Shown in pieces: positions 45,924-56,203 of a stretch of DNA of 64,000 bases. The DNA comes from Kaistia defluvii (GTDB lineage Bacteria; Pseudomonadota; Alphaproteobacteria; Rhizobiales; Kaistiaceae), in contig NZ_JAPKNI010000009.1 in assembly GCF_026343955.1 (NCBI RefSeq), positions 1 to 64,000 on the forward strand, written 5' to 3'. Position 1 is the first letter of the stretch. Each line of letters opens with the position of its first letter. A program made the translations under genes and the position numbers. The notes under the pieces are model-generated. The model did no database searches, was not told where the DNA came from, and saw only the letters and a list, made by a program, of their open reading frames with translations.

Positions 45924-46204
45924 TCAAGTCCGAACTGGTGCAGAAGATCGCCGAGCAAAATCCGCATCTCTATCAACGGGATGTGGAGCACATCGTGAAC
46001 TCGATTCTCGACGAGATCATCGATGCGCTGGCCCGAGGCGACCGGGTCGAGCTCCGTGGCTTCGGAGCTTTCTCCGTGAAGAACCGCCCGGCGCGACAGG
46101 GCCGCAACCCGCGCACCGGCTCGAAGGTCGAGGTCACGGAAAAATACGTGCCGTTCTTCAAGACCGGCAAGGAGATGCGCGAGCGTCTCAACGACGAGGA
46201 CTAG
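45920..46204 (+). CDS. ihfB: Integration host factor subunit beta
   Basis: The 94-residue DNA-bending protein pairs with IHF alpha. The HU/IHF core ([36 protein letters not shown]) has the DNA-intercalating proline arm, and [17 protein letters not shown] ends it. IHF assists sigma-54 promoters, recombination and replication initiation. GTG start at 45920 overlapping sppA. Confidence 0.96.
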   Translation: MIKSELVQKIAEQNPHLYQRDVEHIVNSILDEIIDALARGDRVELRGFGAFSVKNRPARQGRNPRTGSKVEVTEKYVPFFKTGKEMRERLNDED

Positions 46205-46316
46205 ATCACGACCGGTTCGACAGGTCGCGCGCCAGCGCCTTGAACCAAACGTGATCTGGAATGTTATTGGCGCAGGCACTAGCCGGATTTCCGGCGTCCG
46301 GCTCGAGGCAATGTTG

Positions 46317-46661
46317 ATGAAGAAGTTCCTTGCGGTCGTGATCCTGGTTCCGATCGCAATCATCGCGGTGGCGCTCTCGGTCGCCAACCGCCATGCCGTG
46401 GCGCTGTCGCTGGATCCGTTCAATTCGACAGATCCCGCCGTCGTCATCAGCATGCCGCTGTTCGTCCTGGTCTTCGGCGCGATCGCGCTCGGCGTCCTGA
46501 TCGGCGGCGTGGGCGCATGGCTCGGCCAGGGCCGATGGCGCCGCCAGGCCCGCAAGCTCCGGCACGAGTTGCAGGACACGCGCCTCGAGAACACCCAGTA
46601 TCGCGCCGCCGCCAGCGCCAGCCCGGCGACCACCCTGCCCGCGCCCCGCCGCGTCGCCTGA
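46317..46661 (+). CDS. LapA-domain inner-membrane protein
   Basis: The 114-residue protein has two membrane segments (about 3-22, KKFLAVVILVPIAIIAVALS; about 44-68, VISMPLFVLVFGAIALGVLIGG). A basic cytoplasmic tail follows (GRWRRQARKLRHELQDTRLE, probable coiled coil). This is the LapA/YciS layout; in enterobacteria the family helps regulate LPS synthesis. The ATG at 46317 has GAGG eight bases upstream. It stays between ihfB and trpF across the order. Confidence 0.85.
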   Translation: MKKFLAVVILVPIAIIAVALSVANRHAVALSLDPFNSTDPAVVISMPLFVLVFGAIALGVLIGGVGAWLGQGRWRRQARKLRHELQDTRLENTQYRAAASASPATTLPAPRRVA

Positions 46662-46685
46662 ACGGCGGAATCCCGCCCCTTCCGC

Positions 46686-46701
46686 CTTTTCACGTGAAAC
46701 G
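46686..46701. other. parS-like ParB-binding palindrome
   Basis: The 16-mer at 46686-46701 holds TTTCACGTGAAAC (46688-46700), matching 13 of the 16 bases of the chromosomal parS consensus TGTTTCACGTGAAACA. The mismatches are at the outer ends. It sits in the 290-base gap between lapA and trpF, where no gene is seen. It is the only such site I found in the window. parS sites cluster near the replication origin. Confidence 0.6.
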
Positions 46702-46951
46702 GGCTGCCGTGCACCCCGGCATGGCCCTGCCGCGTGGATGCAAACCGCGCCTTTCCCGGCACGGTGCGGACGGCCTTCCGCCAGCCCCACGTCAGGCGTC
46801 GTGCGATCCGCTCCGGGAAACGCCGGGGCGATCGCGGACTTTCCATCGCGGACTTTCCTTGGACTTGCCGCCTCTTTCGTGCCAAACCGTTGCGCCAAAC
46901 CATGACCGTGACATCGCCGCCGCTCGTGAACCCATGGCTGATCGTGAATCC

Positions 46952-47640
46952 ATGACCGTGACCGTCAAAATCTGCGGCCTCTCGACCGAGGAGACGCTCG
47001 ACGCCGCGCTGGACGCCGGCGCCGACATGGTCGGCTTTGTGTTTTTTCCCAAGAGCCCGCGCGCCGTTTCGAACGAGCGCGCCCGGCAGCTTGCCGACCA
47101 GGCGCGCGCCAAGGCCGAGATCGTCGCGCTCACCGTCGACATGGACGATGCAGCGCTGGCCGCGATCGTCGAAACGGTGCGGCCGGACTGGCTGCAGCTG
47201 CATGGCGGCGAGAGCGTCGAGCGTGTCGCCGAGATCCGCCGCCGCTTCGGCCTGCCCGTCTTGAAGGCGCTCGGCATTCGCGAGGCGGCCGATCTCGCCG
47301 GGATCGGCGCCTATGCCGCTGTCGCGGACCGTCTGCTGCTCGACGCCAAGCCGCCCAAGGGCGCGACGCTGCCGGGTGGCAATGGCGTGTCCTTCGACTG
47401 GCACCTGCTGGATGCGCTTGACCCCGGCCTTGCCTATATGCTTTCCGGAGGCCTCGACGCCGGCAATGTCGCGCAGGCGCTGGCGGTGACGCAGGCCTCC
47501 GGCATCGATGCTTCCTCGGGCGTGGAAAGCGCGCCCGGTATCAAGGATCCCGACCGGATCCGCGCCTTCATCGCCGCCATTCGCGGCTTTCGACCCAACC
47601 CTGACCACAGCCGGGCTATGGCCGGCGAGAGGATTTCGTC

Positions 47641-47644
<4 letters not shown>
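46952..47644 (+). CDS. trpF: Phosphoribosylanthranilate isomerase
   Basis: The 230-residue TIM-barrel enzyme is the third step of tryptophan synthesis. Catalytic Cys is in VKICGLST, Asp in LLLDAKPP-like strand 6, with [25 protein letters not shown] and [18 protein letters not shown] (phosphate-binding end). The ATG at 46952 begins TVTVKICGL; an ATG at 46934 would add six residues. It overlaps trpB by four bases (GTGA). Confidence 0.95.
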
Positions 47645-48864
<1,220 letters not shown>

Positions 48865-48994
48865 CCGATGCCGGCGGCGCGGCTCCCGACCTGTTCTTCC
48901 CCTCCCCCCGAGGGAAGGGTAAAGAGGGCACCGTTCCGCGTTTCGCTTCCCCGTCGACTTGACGTCACAAAGCATCGAGCCTAGGCCCATTGTC

Positions 48995-49837
48995 ATGACT
49001 GAAACCCGTATCGATCGCCGCTTCGCGGCCCTCAAGGCCGAGGGCCGGCCGGCGCTCGTCACCTTCATGACCGCCGGCGACCCGGATCCCGCCACGACGC
49101 TGGCCCTGCTGAAGGCGCTGCCCGGCGCCGGCGCCGACGTGATCGAGCTCGGCATGCCGTTTTCCGATCCGATGGCCGACGGCCCGGCGATCCAGGCTGC
49201 GGGCCTGCGCGCGCTGAAGGGCGGGCAGACGCTGGTCAAGACGCTCGACCTCGTGCGTGAATTCCGCCAGTTCGACGACGCCACGCCGATCGTGCTGATG
49301 GGCTATTACAACCCGATCTACAGCCACGGCTCGGAAGCCTTCGTCGCCGAGGCCAAGGCCGCCGGCGTCGACGGGCTGATCATCGTCGACCTGCCGCCGG
49401 AAGCCGATGACGAGCTCTGCATCCCGGCGCTGGAGGCGGGGCTGAACTTCATCCGCCTCGCCACGCCCACCACCGACGACAAGCGGCTTCCCGCCGTGCT
49501 CGAAAACACGTCGGGCTTCGTCTACTACGTCTCGATCAACGGCATCACCGGTTCGGCAGCCCCCGACGCTTCGCGCGTCGCCGAATCCGTTGCACGGATC
49601 AAGCGTCACACCCATCTACCGGTTGCCGTCGGTTTCGGCGTCAGGACAGCCGAGCAGGCAGCAGCGATCGGCGCGAATGCCGATGGCGTCGTGGTCGGCT
49701 CGGCGATCGTATCGGCCATTGCGGCCTCGCTCGACAGCGAGGGCCGTGCCACGGCCGCCACCATACCCGCCGTCCTGGCCCTCGTATCCGAGCTTTCGGG
49801 CGGCGTTCGCGCTTCCCGCAAATCGGTCGCCGCCTGA
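48995..49837 (+). CDS. trpA: Tryptophan synthase alpha chain
   Basis: The 280-residue TIM-barrel lyase splits indole-3-glycerol phosphate. Catalytic Glu51 lies in [16 protein letters not shown] with Asp62, and [13 protein letters not shown] and [13 protein letters not shown] complete the phosphate site. The ATG at 48995 is the conserved start; ribosome site weak. The gap to trpB holds a GC hairpin-like stretch (CCCTCCCCCCGAGGG). Confidence 0.97.
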   Translation: MTETRIDRRFAALKAEGRPALVTFMTAGDPDPATTLALLKALPGAGADVIELGMPFSDPMADGPAIQAAGLRALKGGQTLVKTLDLVREFRQFDDATPIVLMGYYNPIYSHGSEAFVAEAKAAGVDGLIIVDLPPEADDELCIPALEAGLNFIRLATPTTDDKRLPAVLENTSGFVYYVSINGITGSAAPDASRVAESVARIKRHTHLPVAVGFGVRTAEQAAAIGANADGVVVGSAIVSAIAASLDSEGRATAATIPAVLALVSELSGGVRASRKSVAA

Positions 49838-49851
49838 ACAAGGATTACGCG

Positions 49852-50778
49852 ATGAACTGGATCAACGACGTCGTTCGTCCGAAGATCAAGAGCCTCCTGA
49901 ACAAGCGCGAGGTTCCGGAAAACCTCTGGATCAAGTGCCCCGAGACCGGCGAGATGGTGTTCCATCGCGACCTCGAGGCCAACCATTACGTGATCCCGAA
50001 TTCGGGCTATCACATGCGCATGAGCGCGCCGAAGCGGCTCGCCTATTTCTTCGATGACGGCCAGTATGAATCCATCGCCGTGCCGGAAGTGGCGATCGAT
50101 CCGCTGAAGTTCCGCGACGAGCGCCGCTATACCGACCGCCTCAAGGACGCCCGGACCAAGACCGGCCTGCAGGACGCGATCCTGGTTGGCGCCGGCACCG
50201 TCGAGGGCGTGCCGATGGTCACCGCCGTGCAGGATTTCGACTTCATGGGCGGTTCGCTCGGCATGGCCGCCGGCGAAGCGGTCATCGCCGGCATGGAAGC
50301 GGCGCTGAACCGCAAGCAGCCCTTCGTGATGTTCGCCGCCTCCGGCGGCGCGCGCATGCAGGAAGGCATCCTCTCGCTGATGCAGCTGCCGCGCACCACC
50401 GCCGGCGTCATCGCGCTGCGCGAGGCGAAGCTGCCCTATATCGTCGTGCTGACCAACCCGACCACGGGCGGCGTCACCGCTTCCTATGCCATGCTGGGCG
50501 ACATCCAGATCGCCGAGCCGGGCGCGCTGATCGGCTTTGCCGGCCCGCGCGTGATCGAGCAGACGATCCGCGAAAAGCTGCCGCCCGGCTTCCAGCGCTC
50601 GGAATTCCTGCACGAGCACGGCATGGTCGACCTGGTCGTTCACCGCCATGAACTGCGCCAGACGATCGCGCGGCTCTGCGGAATCCTGACGCCGCAGCCG
50701 GCCAAGCCGATCGACAAGCCCGAAGCCAAGGCGAAGGCGAAGTCCGCGCCGGCACAGGATGTCGCGCTGGCGTCCTGA
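49852..50778 (+). CDS. accD: Acetyl-CoA carboxylase carboxyltransferase subunit beta
   Basis: The 308-residue AccD works with AccA to carboxylate acetyl-CoA for fatty acid synthesis. The crotonase-fold core is intact ([63 protein letters not shown]). The N-terminal zinc ribbon is degenerate: where E. coli has CxxC...CxxC, this reads [10 protein letters not shown], then [10 protein letters not shown], so only one of four ligand cysteines remains. This is shared by rhizobial AccD proteins as I recall them. A low-complexity Lys/Ala tail ends the protein. It lies 14 bases after trpA. Confidence 0.95.
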   Translation: MNWINDVVRPKIKSLLNKREVPENLWIKCPETGEMVFHRDLEANHYVIPNSGYHMRMSAPKRLAYFFDDGQYESIAVPEVAIDPLKFRDERRYTDRLKDARTKTGLQDAILVGAGTVEGVPMVTAVQDFDFMGGSLGMAAGEAVIAGMEAALNRKQPFVMFAASGGARMQEGILSLMQLPRTTAGVIALREAKLPYIVVLTNPTTGGVTASYAMLGDIQIAEPGALIGFAGPRVIEQTIREKLPPGFQRSEFLHEHGMVDLVVHRHELRQTIARLCGILTPQPAKPIDKPEAKAKAKSAPAQDVALAS

Positions 50779-50874
50779 TCGGCGTCACACAACGCCCATC
50801 AGACCATCACGGTCGGCGGCCCCCGGGCCGCCGCCGGCATTGCGTGGAACCTCGCCACGCCACGGGATCGCGTC

Positions 50875-52206
50875 ATGGACCGCATCATGGACCGCAGCAC
50901 CGTCATCCTGGAGCGCCTGTTCCAGCTCCACCCCAAGGAAATCGACCTCTCGCTCGACCGGCTGAAGCCGCTGATGGCGAAGCTCGGCGCGCCCGAGACG
51001 AAGCTTGGCCCGGTGCTGCATATCGCCGGCACCAACGGCAAGGGCTCGACCACCGCCTTCCTGCGCGCGATGCTGGAGGCGGCCGGCCTCTCCGTGCATG
51101 TCTACACCTCGCCGCATCTCGTCCGCTTCCACGAGCGCATCCGCCTCGGCAAGCCGGGCGGCGGCCGCTTCGTCGACGAGGCGGAGCTGGTCGACACGCT
51201 GCTCGACATCGAGAAGGTCAATGACGGCGCGCCGATCACGCATTTCGAGATCACCACCGCCGCCGCCTTCAAGCTGTTCGCCGACCATCCGGCCGATGTG
51301 ACGCTGCTGGAAGTGGGCCTGGGCGGGCGCTATGACGCCACCAACATCATCGACCATCCCGATGTCGCCGTGATCACGCCGATCTCGGTCGACCACGAAA
51401 AGTTCTTCGGCGGCGCGCTGGACGGCATCGCGCATGAGAAATCCGGCATCATCAAGCGCGGCCGCCCGGTCGTGGTGGCGCCGCAGCCGGGCATCGTGCT
51501 CGACGTGATCGAGCGCGACGCGGCGCGGCTGCGCGCCCCGACCTTCATCGGCAACCGGGACTGGGTGGCGCATGCCGAGCGCGGTCGGCTGGTCTACCAG
51601 GACGAGGACGGGCTGCTCGACCTGCCGCCGCCGCGCCTGCCGGGCCGGCACCAGTTCGTCAATGCGGGAGCGGCCATCGCGGCGCTGCGCAAATCGAGCC
51701 TCGACGTGCCGACGGCGGCGATCGAGGCCGGATTGCAGAACGTCGAGTGGCCGGCCCGGATGCAGCGCCTGACCAGCGGCAAGCTGGTCGACCAGGCGCC
51801 GGCGGAATCCGAGATCTGGCTCGATGGCGGCCACAACCCCGGTGCCGGCGTGGTCATCGCCGAGGCGATCGCCGACCTCGAGGAGCGCGTGTCGCGGCCG
51901 CTCTACCTGATCGCCGGCATGCTGGTGACCAAGGACCCGGTCGGCTTCTTCCGCCCCTTCGCCGGATTGGCGCAGCATGTCTATACGGTGCCGATCGAAG
52001 GCTCGGCCGCCGGGCGCGACCCGCTGGAGCTTGCCGCCGCCGCCGAGGCCGCCGGCATCCCCGCCGAGGCGACGTCCGGCGTCGAGGCGGCACTCGCCGC
52101 GATCCGGAAGCTGCTGCCGCCCGGCATCGCGCCCCGGATTCTGATCTGCGGCTCGCTCTATCTCGGCGGCACGGTGCTGGCGGCGAACGGAACGCTACCA
52201 AAGTGA
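50875..52206 (+). CDS. folC: Bifunctional folylpolyglutamate/dihydrofolate synthase
   Basis: The 443-residue Mur-ligase-like enzyme adds glutamate to folates. P-loop GTNGKGST (52-59), omega loop SPHLVRFHERIR, THFEITTAAAF, EVGLGGRYDATN and the C-terminal domain IWLDGGHNPGAG are visible. The start is ATG 50875 (GGGA about ten bases upstream) or 50887. It follows accD in the conserved trpFBA-accD-folC order and meets trxA tail to tail. Confidence 0.95.
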   Translation: MDRIMDRSTVILERLFQLHPKEIDLSLDRLKPLMAKLGAPETKLGPVLHIAGTNGKGSTTAFLRAMLEAAGLSVHVYTSPHLVRFHERIRLGKPGGGRFVDEAELVDTLLDIEKVNDGAPITHFEITTAAAFKLFADHPADVTLLEVGLGGRYDATNIIDHPDVAVITPISVDHEKFFGGALDGIAHEKSGIIKRGRPVVVAPQPGIVLDVIERDAARLRAPTFIGNRDWVAHAERGRLVYQDEDGLLDLPPPRLPGRHQFVNAGAAIAALRKSSLDVPTAAIEAGLQNVEWPARMQRLTSGKLVDQAPAESEIWLDGGHNPGAGVVIAEAIADLEERVSRPLYLIAGMLVTKDPVGFFRPFAGLAQHVYTVPIEGSAAGRDPLELAAAAEAAGIPAEATSGVEAALAAIRKLLPPGIAPRILICGSLYLGGTVLAANGTLPK

Positions 52207-52247
52207 CCGGAAGCGGTCGCTGCTAACCCGGCCATCAACCCAGACGA

Positions 52248-52274
52248 GAACGGGGCCCATCGGGCCCCGTTTCC
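52248..52274. terminator. Bidirectional terminator between folC and trxA
   Basis: ACGGGGCCC and GGGCCCCGT form a perfect 9-bp stem with a 3-base loop between the convergent stops. The flanking T/A runs are short. Confidence 0.7.
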
Positions 52275-52299
52275 ATATTGCAAATCTGTCGGCAAGCGA

Positions 52300-52620
52300 T
52301 CAGATCGCGCCCTTGATCCAGTCAGCCAACCGGCTCTTCGGCGCGGCGCCAACCTGGATCGAGGCCGGCTCGCCATCCTTGAACAGGATCAGCGTCGGGA
52401 TCGAGCGCACGCCATAGCGCACGGCAATTTCCGGATTCTCGTCGATGTTGAGCTTGGCGATGGTCACCTTGCCCTGCATTTCGGTCTGGATCTCTTCCAG
52501 CGCCGGGGCGATCATGCGGCAGGGACCACACCATTCCGCCCAGAAATCGACAACAACCGGGCCGGATGCACCCAGAACGTCGGCGTCGAAGGAACTATCC
52601 GTTACTTTGGCAGTCGCCAT
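52300..52620 (-). CDS. trxA: Thioredoxin 1
   Basis: The 106-residue disulfide reductase has [10 protein letters not shown] (active cysteines 31 and 34), [25 protein letters not shown] with the cis-proline, and [12 protein letters not shown]. The ATG at 52620 has GAGG eight bases upstream. It lies downstream of addA and convergent with folC, as in other Hyphomicrobiales. Confidence 0.96.
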   Translation of the reverse strand: MATAKVTDSSFDADVLGASGPVVVDFWAEWCGPCRMIAPALEEIQTEMQGKVTIAKLNIDENPEIAVRYGVRSIPTLILFKDGEPASIQVGAAPKSRLADWIKGAI

Positions 52621-52696
52621 GGCAAGCCTCAAATGGGATGGAGGAGAGTGGTTCTAAGGTAGGAACCCGCCTCTTGCCGGTCAAGGCAAAGGGATT

Positions 52697-55600
52697 TCAC
52701 GCCGCGGTAATGGCAGCCATGCGACTATCGAGCAACTCCGACGGGATCGCCATCAACAGCGGGATCTCGGTCCAGAGCAGCGCCGTTTCGATCGGCCGGT
52801 CGGGATAGAGCGTCTGAAGCAGCGCCCGGTAGAGCGCCAGCTGCGCCAGATGGGCGTCCGGCACCTCGGAGAGCTCCCGCGGCGCCGGGCGGTTGGTCTT
52901 GTAGTCGACCAGGATCACCCGGTCCGGCAACACGACGAGCCGGTCGATCCGACCGGAGACGGACGCCGTGCCGCTCCGGGTCTCGATCGATCCGGCGATC
53001 GGCACCTCGGCGCGGCTCTGCGGCCCGAACAGGGCGGAGAAGCTGTCATCGTCGAGGATCGGCAGGATGCGCTCGAGCAGGCCCTGGCGGGCGCTCTCTG
53101 GCCATTCACGGCCAACCACCTCCAGATAGCGCGTGGCGATGGCGGGGCGCTGCTCGGGCGGCTGGTCGGGCAGCGCCTGCAGCAGGCGGTGGATGATCCG
53201 GCCACGATCGAGCGCCGTCAGCGCCGCCGGATCGAGCCTTGCATCCAGCGCCGTTACCGGCGGAAAGGCCGGCTCGGCCTCCGCGAACCCAACCGCAGCC
53301 GAAGGGGTCAGTCGCTTCGGCTGGGTGGGCGGCGGCGGCGGATTTTCAGCCAGCCAGTCGGGCAGCGGCGCGATGGGGCGCTCGCCGGACCCTGCCGTCT
53401 CGGCGGCCGGCGGCACCGCCTGGCGGCTCCAGTCCTGCCGCCATTCGATCGTGTCGAAGCTTTCGCTCGGCAGCTCGACCGGCACGATCCGGCCATCGAC
53501 GCCAAGCGCCTTGCCGACCAGTTCGTGCCAGAGCAGATCGGCGCCGGTATTCGCCTTGACCGTGCCGCAGACGATCAGGTGATCGCGCGCCCGTGTCAGC
53601 CCGACATAGAGCAGCCGGCGATATTCTTCCCGCGCCTTGTCGCGCAGCGTGTCGATCGCCTGCTCGACAATCCTGGGCTTCCGGGCGCCGGGCGCGACCC
53701 AGATCAGCGGCGCGCCATCGGCATCGTCGGGATCCTCGGCCAGCGCAACGATCTTCGGGTCATGGCTCGCATGCACCGGCTTGGAACCGGTATCGACGAG
53801 GAAGACGATGTCGGCCTCGAGCCCCTTGGCGCCATGCACGGTCATGACGCGGATCTCGTCGCGGGCGAGGTCGGCGTCGCGCTTGATCTCGGTCGCCGCC
53901 TCGCGCATCCAGCCGACAAAGCCCTGCAGGGACGGCACCGAGGCCTGCTCATGCGCCAGGGCCTGCGCCAGGAACTCGTCCAGCACGTCGTCGGCCTCGG
54001 GGCCCAGCCGGGCCAGCAGCCGCTTGCGGCCGCCATCGGGCCCGAGGATGCGGGCGAAGAAGGCGTAGGGGCTCATGAACTCGGCCCGGCTGCGCCAGGT
54101 CTTCAGCCGCGCCGAGGCGGCCATCGCGGCCGGATCGGTCGAGCGGTCCAACGCATACCAGAGCGAGCCGCCGCGCGGATGCGCCAGCTCGAACAGCTGC
54201 TCCTCGGTGAGGCCGATCAGCGGGCTCTTCAGCAGCGCGGCGAGCGCGAGGTCGTCGCGCGGCTGCAACAGGATCTCCGCCAGCGCCAGCAGGTCGAGCA
54301 CGGCGATATGGCTTGCCAGCGCCAGCCGGTCGGCGCCGGCGACCGAGAGGCCCGCCGCCTTCAGCGCGCGGTTGATCGCGTCGGTCTGCGGCCCGCGCTT
54401 GCGCGTCAGCACCAGGATGCCGCCCTCGCGGATCGGCTTGCCGGTCGCGGCGATCGTCGCCTTGTCCCGCTTCCAGCCGGCGACGGTCTCGGCGATGCGC
54501 TCGGCCAGCCGCACTTCCGGGCTCTTTTCATCGAGCCGGTCGAGTGGGGTGTGCCAGTCGTCCGGCTGCGGCGGCTTGTCGGCCTCGATCGGCGGCCAAT
54601 AGGTGACGCGGCCCGGATCGAGCCGGCGCGCCGCGGCATGGACCGGGGCCGCCTTTGCCTGCGTCAGGCCGGCATGGGCGTCCTCGGGGCGGAAGATCGC
54701 GTCCACCGCGGCCAGAACGTCCGGGGTCGAGCGGAAGGAGAGCTGCAGTTCGAGTTCGTGGAACAGCGCGCCCGCCTCGCGCGCCCCCCGGCCGATCGCC
54801 TCGCGCTGCCGCGCAAACCACGCCGGAACCGCGCCCTGGAACGAATAGATCGACTGCTTCTCGTCGCCCACGGCGAAGAAGGTGCGGATGATGTCGCGCG
54901 CACTCTGGCCCGAGAAGAACTCGCCGGCCAGCCGCTCGATCACCTGCCACTGGCGAGGACTGGTGTCCTGCGCCTCGTCGACGAGGATATGGTCGAGGCC
55001 GCGGTCGAGTTTGTAATGCACCCAGGCGGCGGCGTCCGAACGCGCCAGCAGATTGGCGGTCTTCACCACCAGATCCTGGAAATCGAGCGCGCCGCGCAGC
55101 TGCTTGGCCCGCTCATAATGGCCGATCACCGCGTCGCCGAGGATCAGCAGCGCACTGGTGACGGCATAGGCCTCGGCCGCGGCGATGCGATCGAGCAGGA
55201 ACTCGATGCGCTCGCGCTCCGCCTGCAGTATTTCTTCGAGGCCAGGCCAAGCGGTCCGGACGCCCTTGGCCGTCAGGCTGCCGACCACGCGAAGATCACC
55301 ATCCTGCTTCATCCAGAAGCCGAGCCAGGCTGCCGCGCGGCCTTCCATCGTCTCGGCCGTCAGGATCGGCGCCAGGCGCGCCGCGCTCTTCTGGTCATTG
55401 ACGCCGCTGGCCGAAAGCCGGTCGACGAGCTGCTTCAGCTCGGCCTCGTCGAGGGGGATTTCCGAGCCGATGCGCTCGCGCAGGCTTTCCGCCGTCTCGC
55501 CCGAGCCGAGGCCGAGCGCCCGGCGCAGATCGCGCAGGCCATTGGCGAGATCGCCCGACCGGACGATGAACTCGCGCACCGCATCGCGCGAGGCGACGAT

Positions 55601-56203
55601 CGCCGCCAGCGCCGCATCGATGCCCTGGTCACTCGCCGCCTCCAGCACCCGCGCAAAGGCCTGGCCCTCCGCCGTGTCGGCCTCCAGCGAGGCGCGCGCG
55701 ATCACCTGGCGCTGCGCTTCGGCGATCAGGATCGACGCGCCGCGATCCTCCAGCACCTCGAAGCTGCCCGCGACATTGGCCTCGAACGGGAACTGGTGCA
55801 GCAGCCTTTCGCAGAAAGCGTGGATGGTCTGGATCTTCAGCCCGCCCGGCGTCTCCAGCGCCCGGGCGAAGAGCCGGCGTGCGGTGATCCGATGCCCCGG
55901 CAAAGCGGGCGCGCCCTGATAATCGGCCAGGATCGCCGCCAGTTCCGCGTCGGGCATGGTCGTCCAGCCGGCGAGGATCTCGAACACGCGGCTCGACATT
56001 TCCGCCGCCGCCGCCTTGGTGAAGGTCAGGCACAGGATGGAGGACGGGTCGGCGCCATTGAGCAGCAGCCGGATGACGCGGCGCGCCAGCACATAGGTCT
56101 TGCCCGAGCCGGCATTGGCGGAAACCCAGGCCGAGGCCTCCGGATCCGTTGCCCGCGACTGGGTATCCCTCGTCTTGTCGTCGACCGAGATCACGCCGCT
56201 CAT
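52697..56203 (-). CDS. addA: AddA helicase-nuclease subunit (double-strand break repair)
   Basis: The 1168-residue UvrD-like helicase plus RecB-type nuclease has Walker A ANAGSGKTYVLARR near the N-terminus, motif Ia LCLTFTKAAAAEM, motif II DEAQDTSPRQW, motif III SIYSFQGAVP, motif V MTVHGAKGLEADIVFLVD and the C-terminal nuclease motif VILVDYKTNRP. With AddB it resects double-strand breaks for RecA loading. The ATG at 56203 overlaps the addB stop (ATGA); longer frames to 56236 are antisense-like. Confidence 0.95.
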   Translation of the reverse strand: MSGVISVDDKTRDTQSRATDPEASAWVSANAGSGKTYVLARRVIRLLLNGADPSSILCLTFTKAAAAEMSSRVFEILAGWTTMPDAELAAILADYQGAPALPGHRITARRLFARALETPGGLKIQTIHAFCERLLHQFPFEANVAGSFEVLEDRGASILIAEAQRQVIARASLEADTAEGQAFARVLEAASDQGIDAALAAIVASRDAVREFIVRSGDLANGLRDLRRALGLGSGETAESLRERIGSEIPLDEAELKQLVDRLSASGVNDQKSAARLAPILTAETMEGRAAAWLGFWMKQDGDLRVVGSLTAKGVRTAWPGLEEILQAERERIEFLLDRIAAAEAYAVTSALLILGDAVIGHYERAKQLRGALDFQDLVVKTANLLARSDAAAWVHYKLDRGLDHILVDEAQDTSPRQWQVIERLAGEFFSGQSARDIIRTFFAVGDEKQSIYSFQGAVPAWFARQREAIGRGAREAGALFHELELQLSFRSTPDVLAAVDAIFRPEDAHAGLTQAKAAPVHAAARRLDPGRVTYWPPIEADKPPQPDDWHTPLDRLDEKSPEVRLAERIAETVAGWKRDKATIAATGKPIREGGILVLTRKRGPQTDAINRALKAAGLSVAGADRLALASHIAVLDLLALAEILLQPRDDLALAALLKSPLIGLTEEQLFELAHPRGGSLWYALDRSTDPAAMAASARLKTWRSRAEFMSPYAFFARILGPDGGRKRLLARLGPEADDVLDEFLAQALAHEQASVPSLQGFVGWMREAATEIKRDADLARDEIRVMTVHGAKGLEADIVFLVDTGSKPVHASHDPKIVALAEDPDDADGAPLIWVAPGARKPRIVEQAIDTLRDKAREEYRRLLYVGLTRARDHLIVCGTVKANTGADLLWHELVGKALGVDGRIVPVELPSESFDTIEWRQDWSRQAVPPAAETAGSGERPIAPLPDWLAENPPPPPTQPKRLTPSAAVGFAEAEPAFPPVTALDARLDPAALTALDRGRIIHRLLQALPDQPPEQRPAIATRYLEVVGREWPESARQGLLERILPILDDDSFSALFGPQSRAEVPIAGSIETRSGTASVSGRIDRLVVLPDRVILVDYKTNRPAPRELSEVPDAHLAQLALYRALLQTLYPDRPIETALLWTEIPLLMAIPSELLDSRMAAITAA

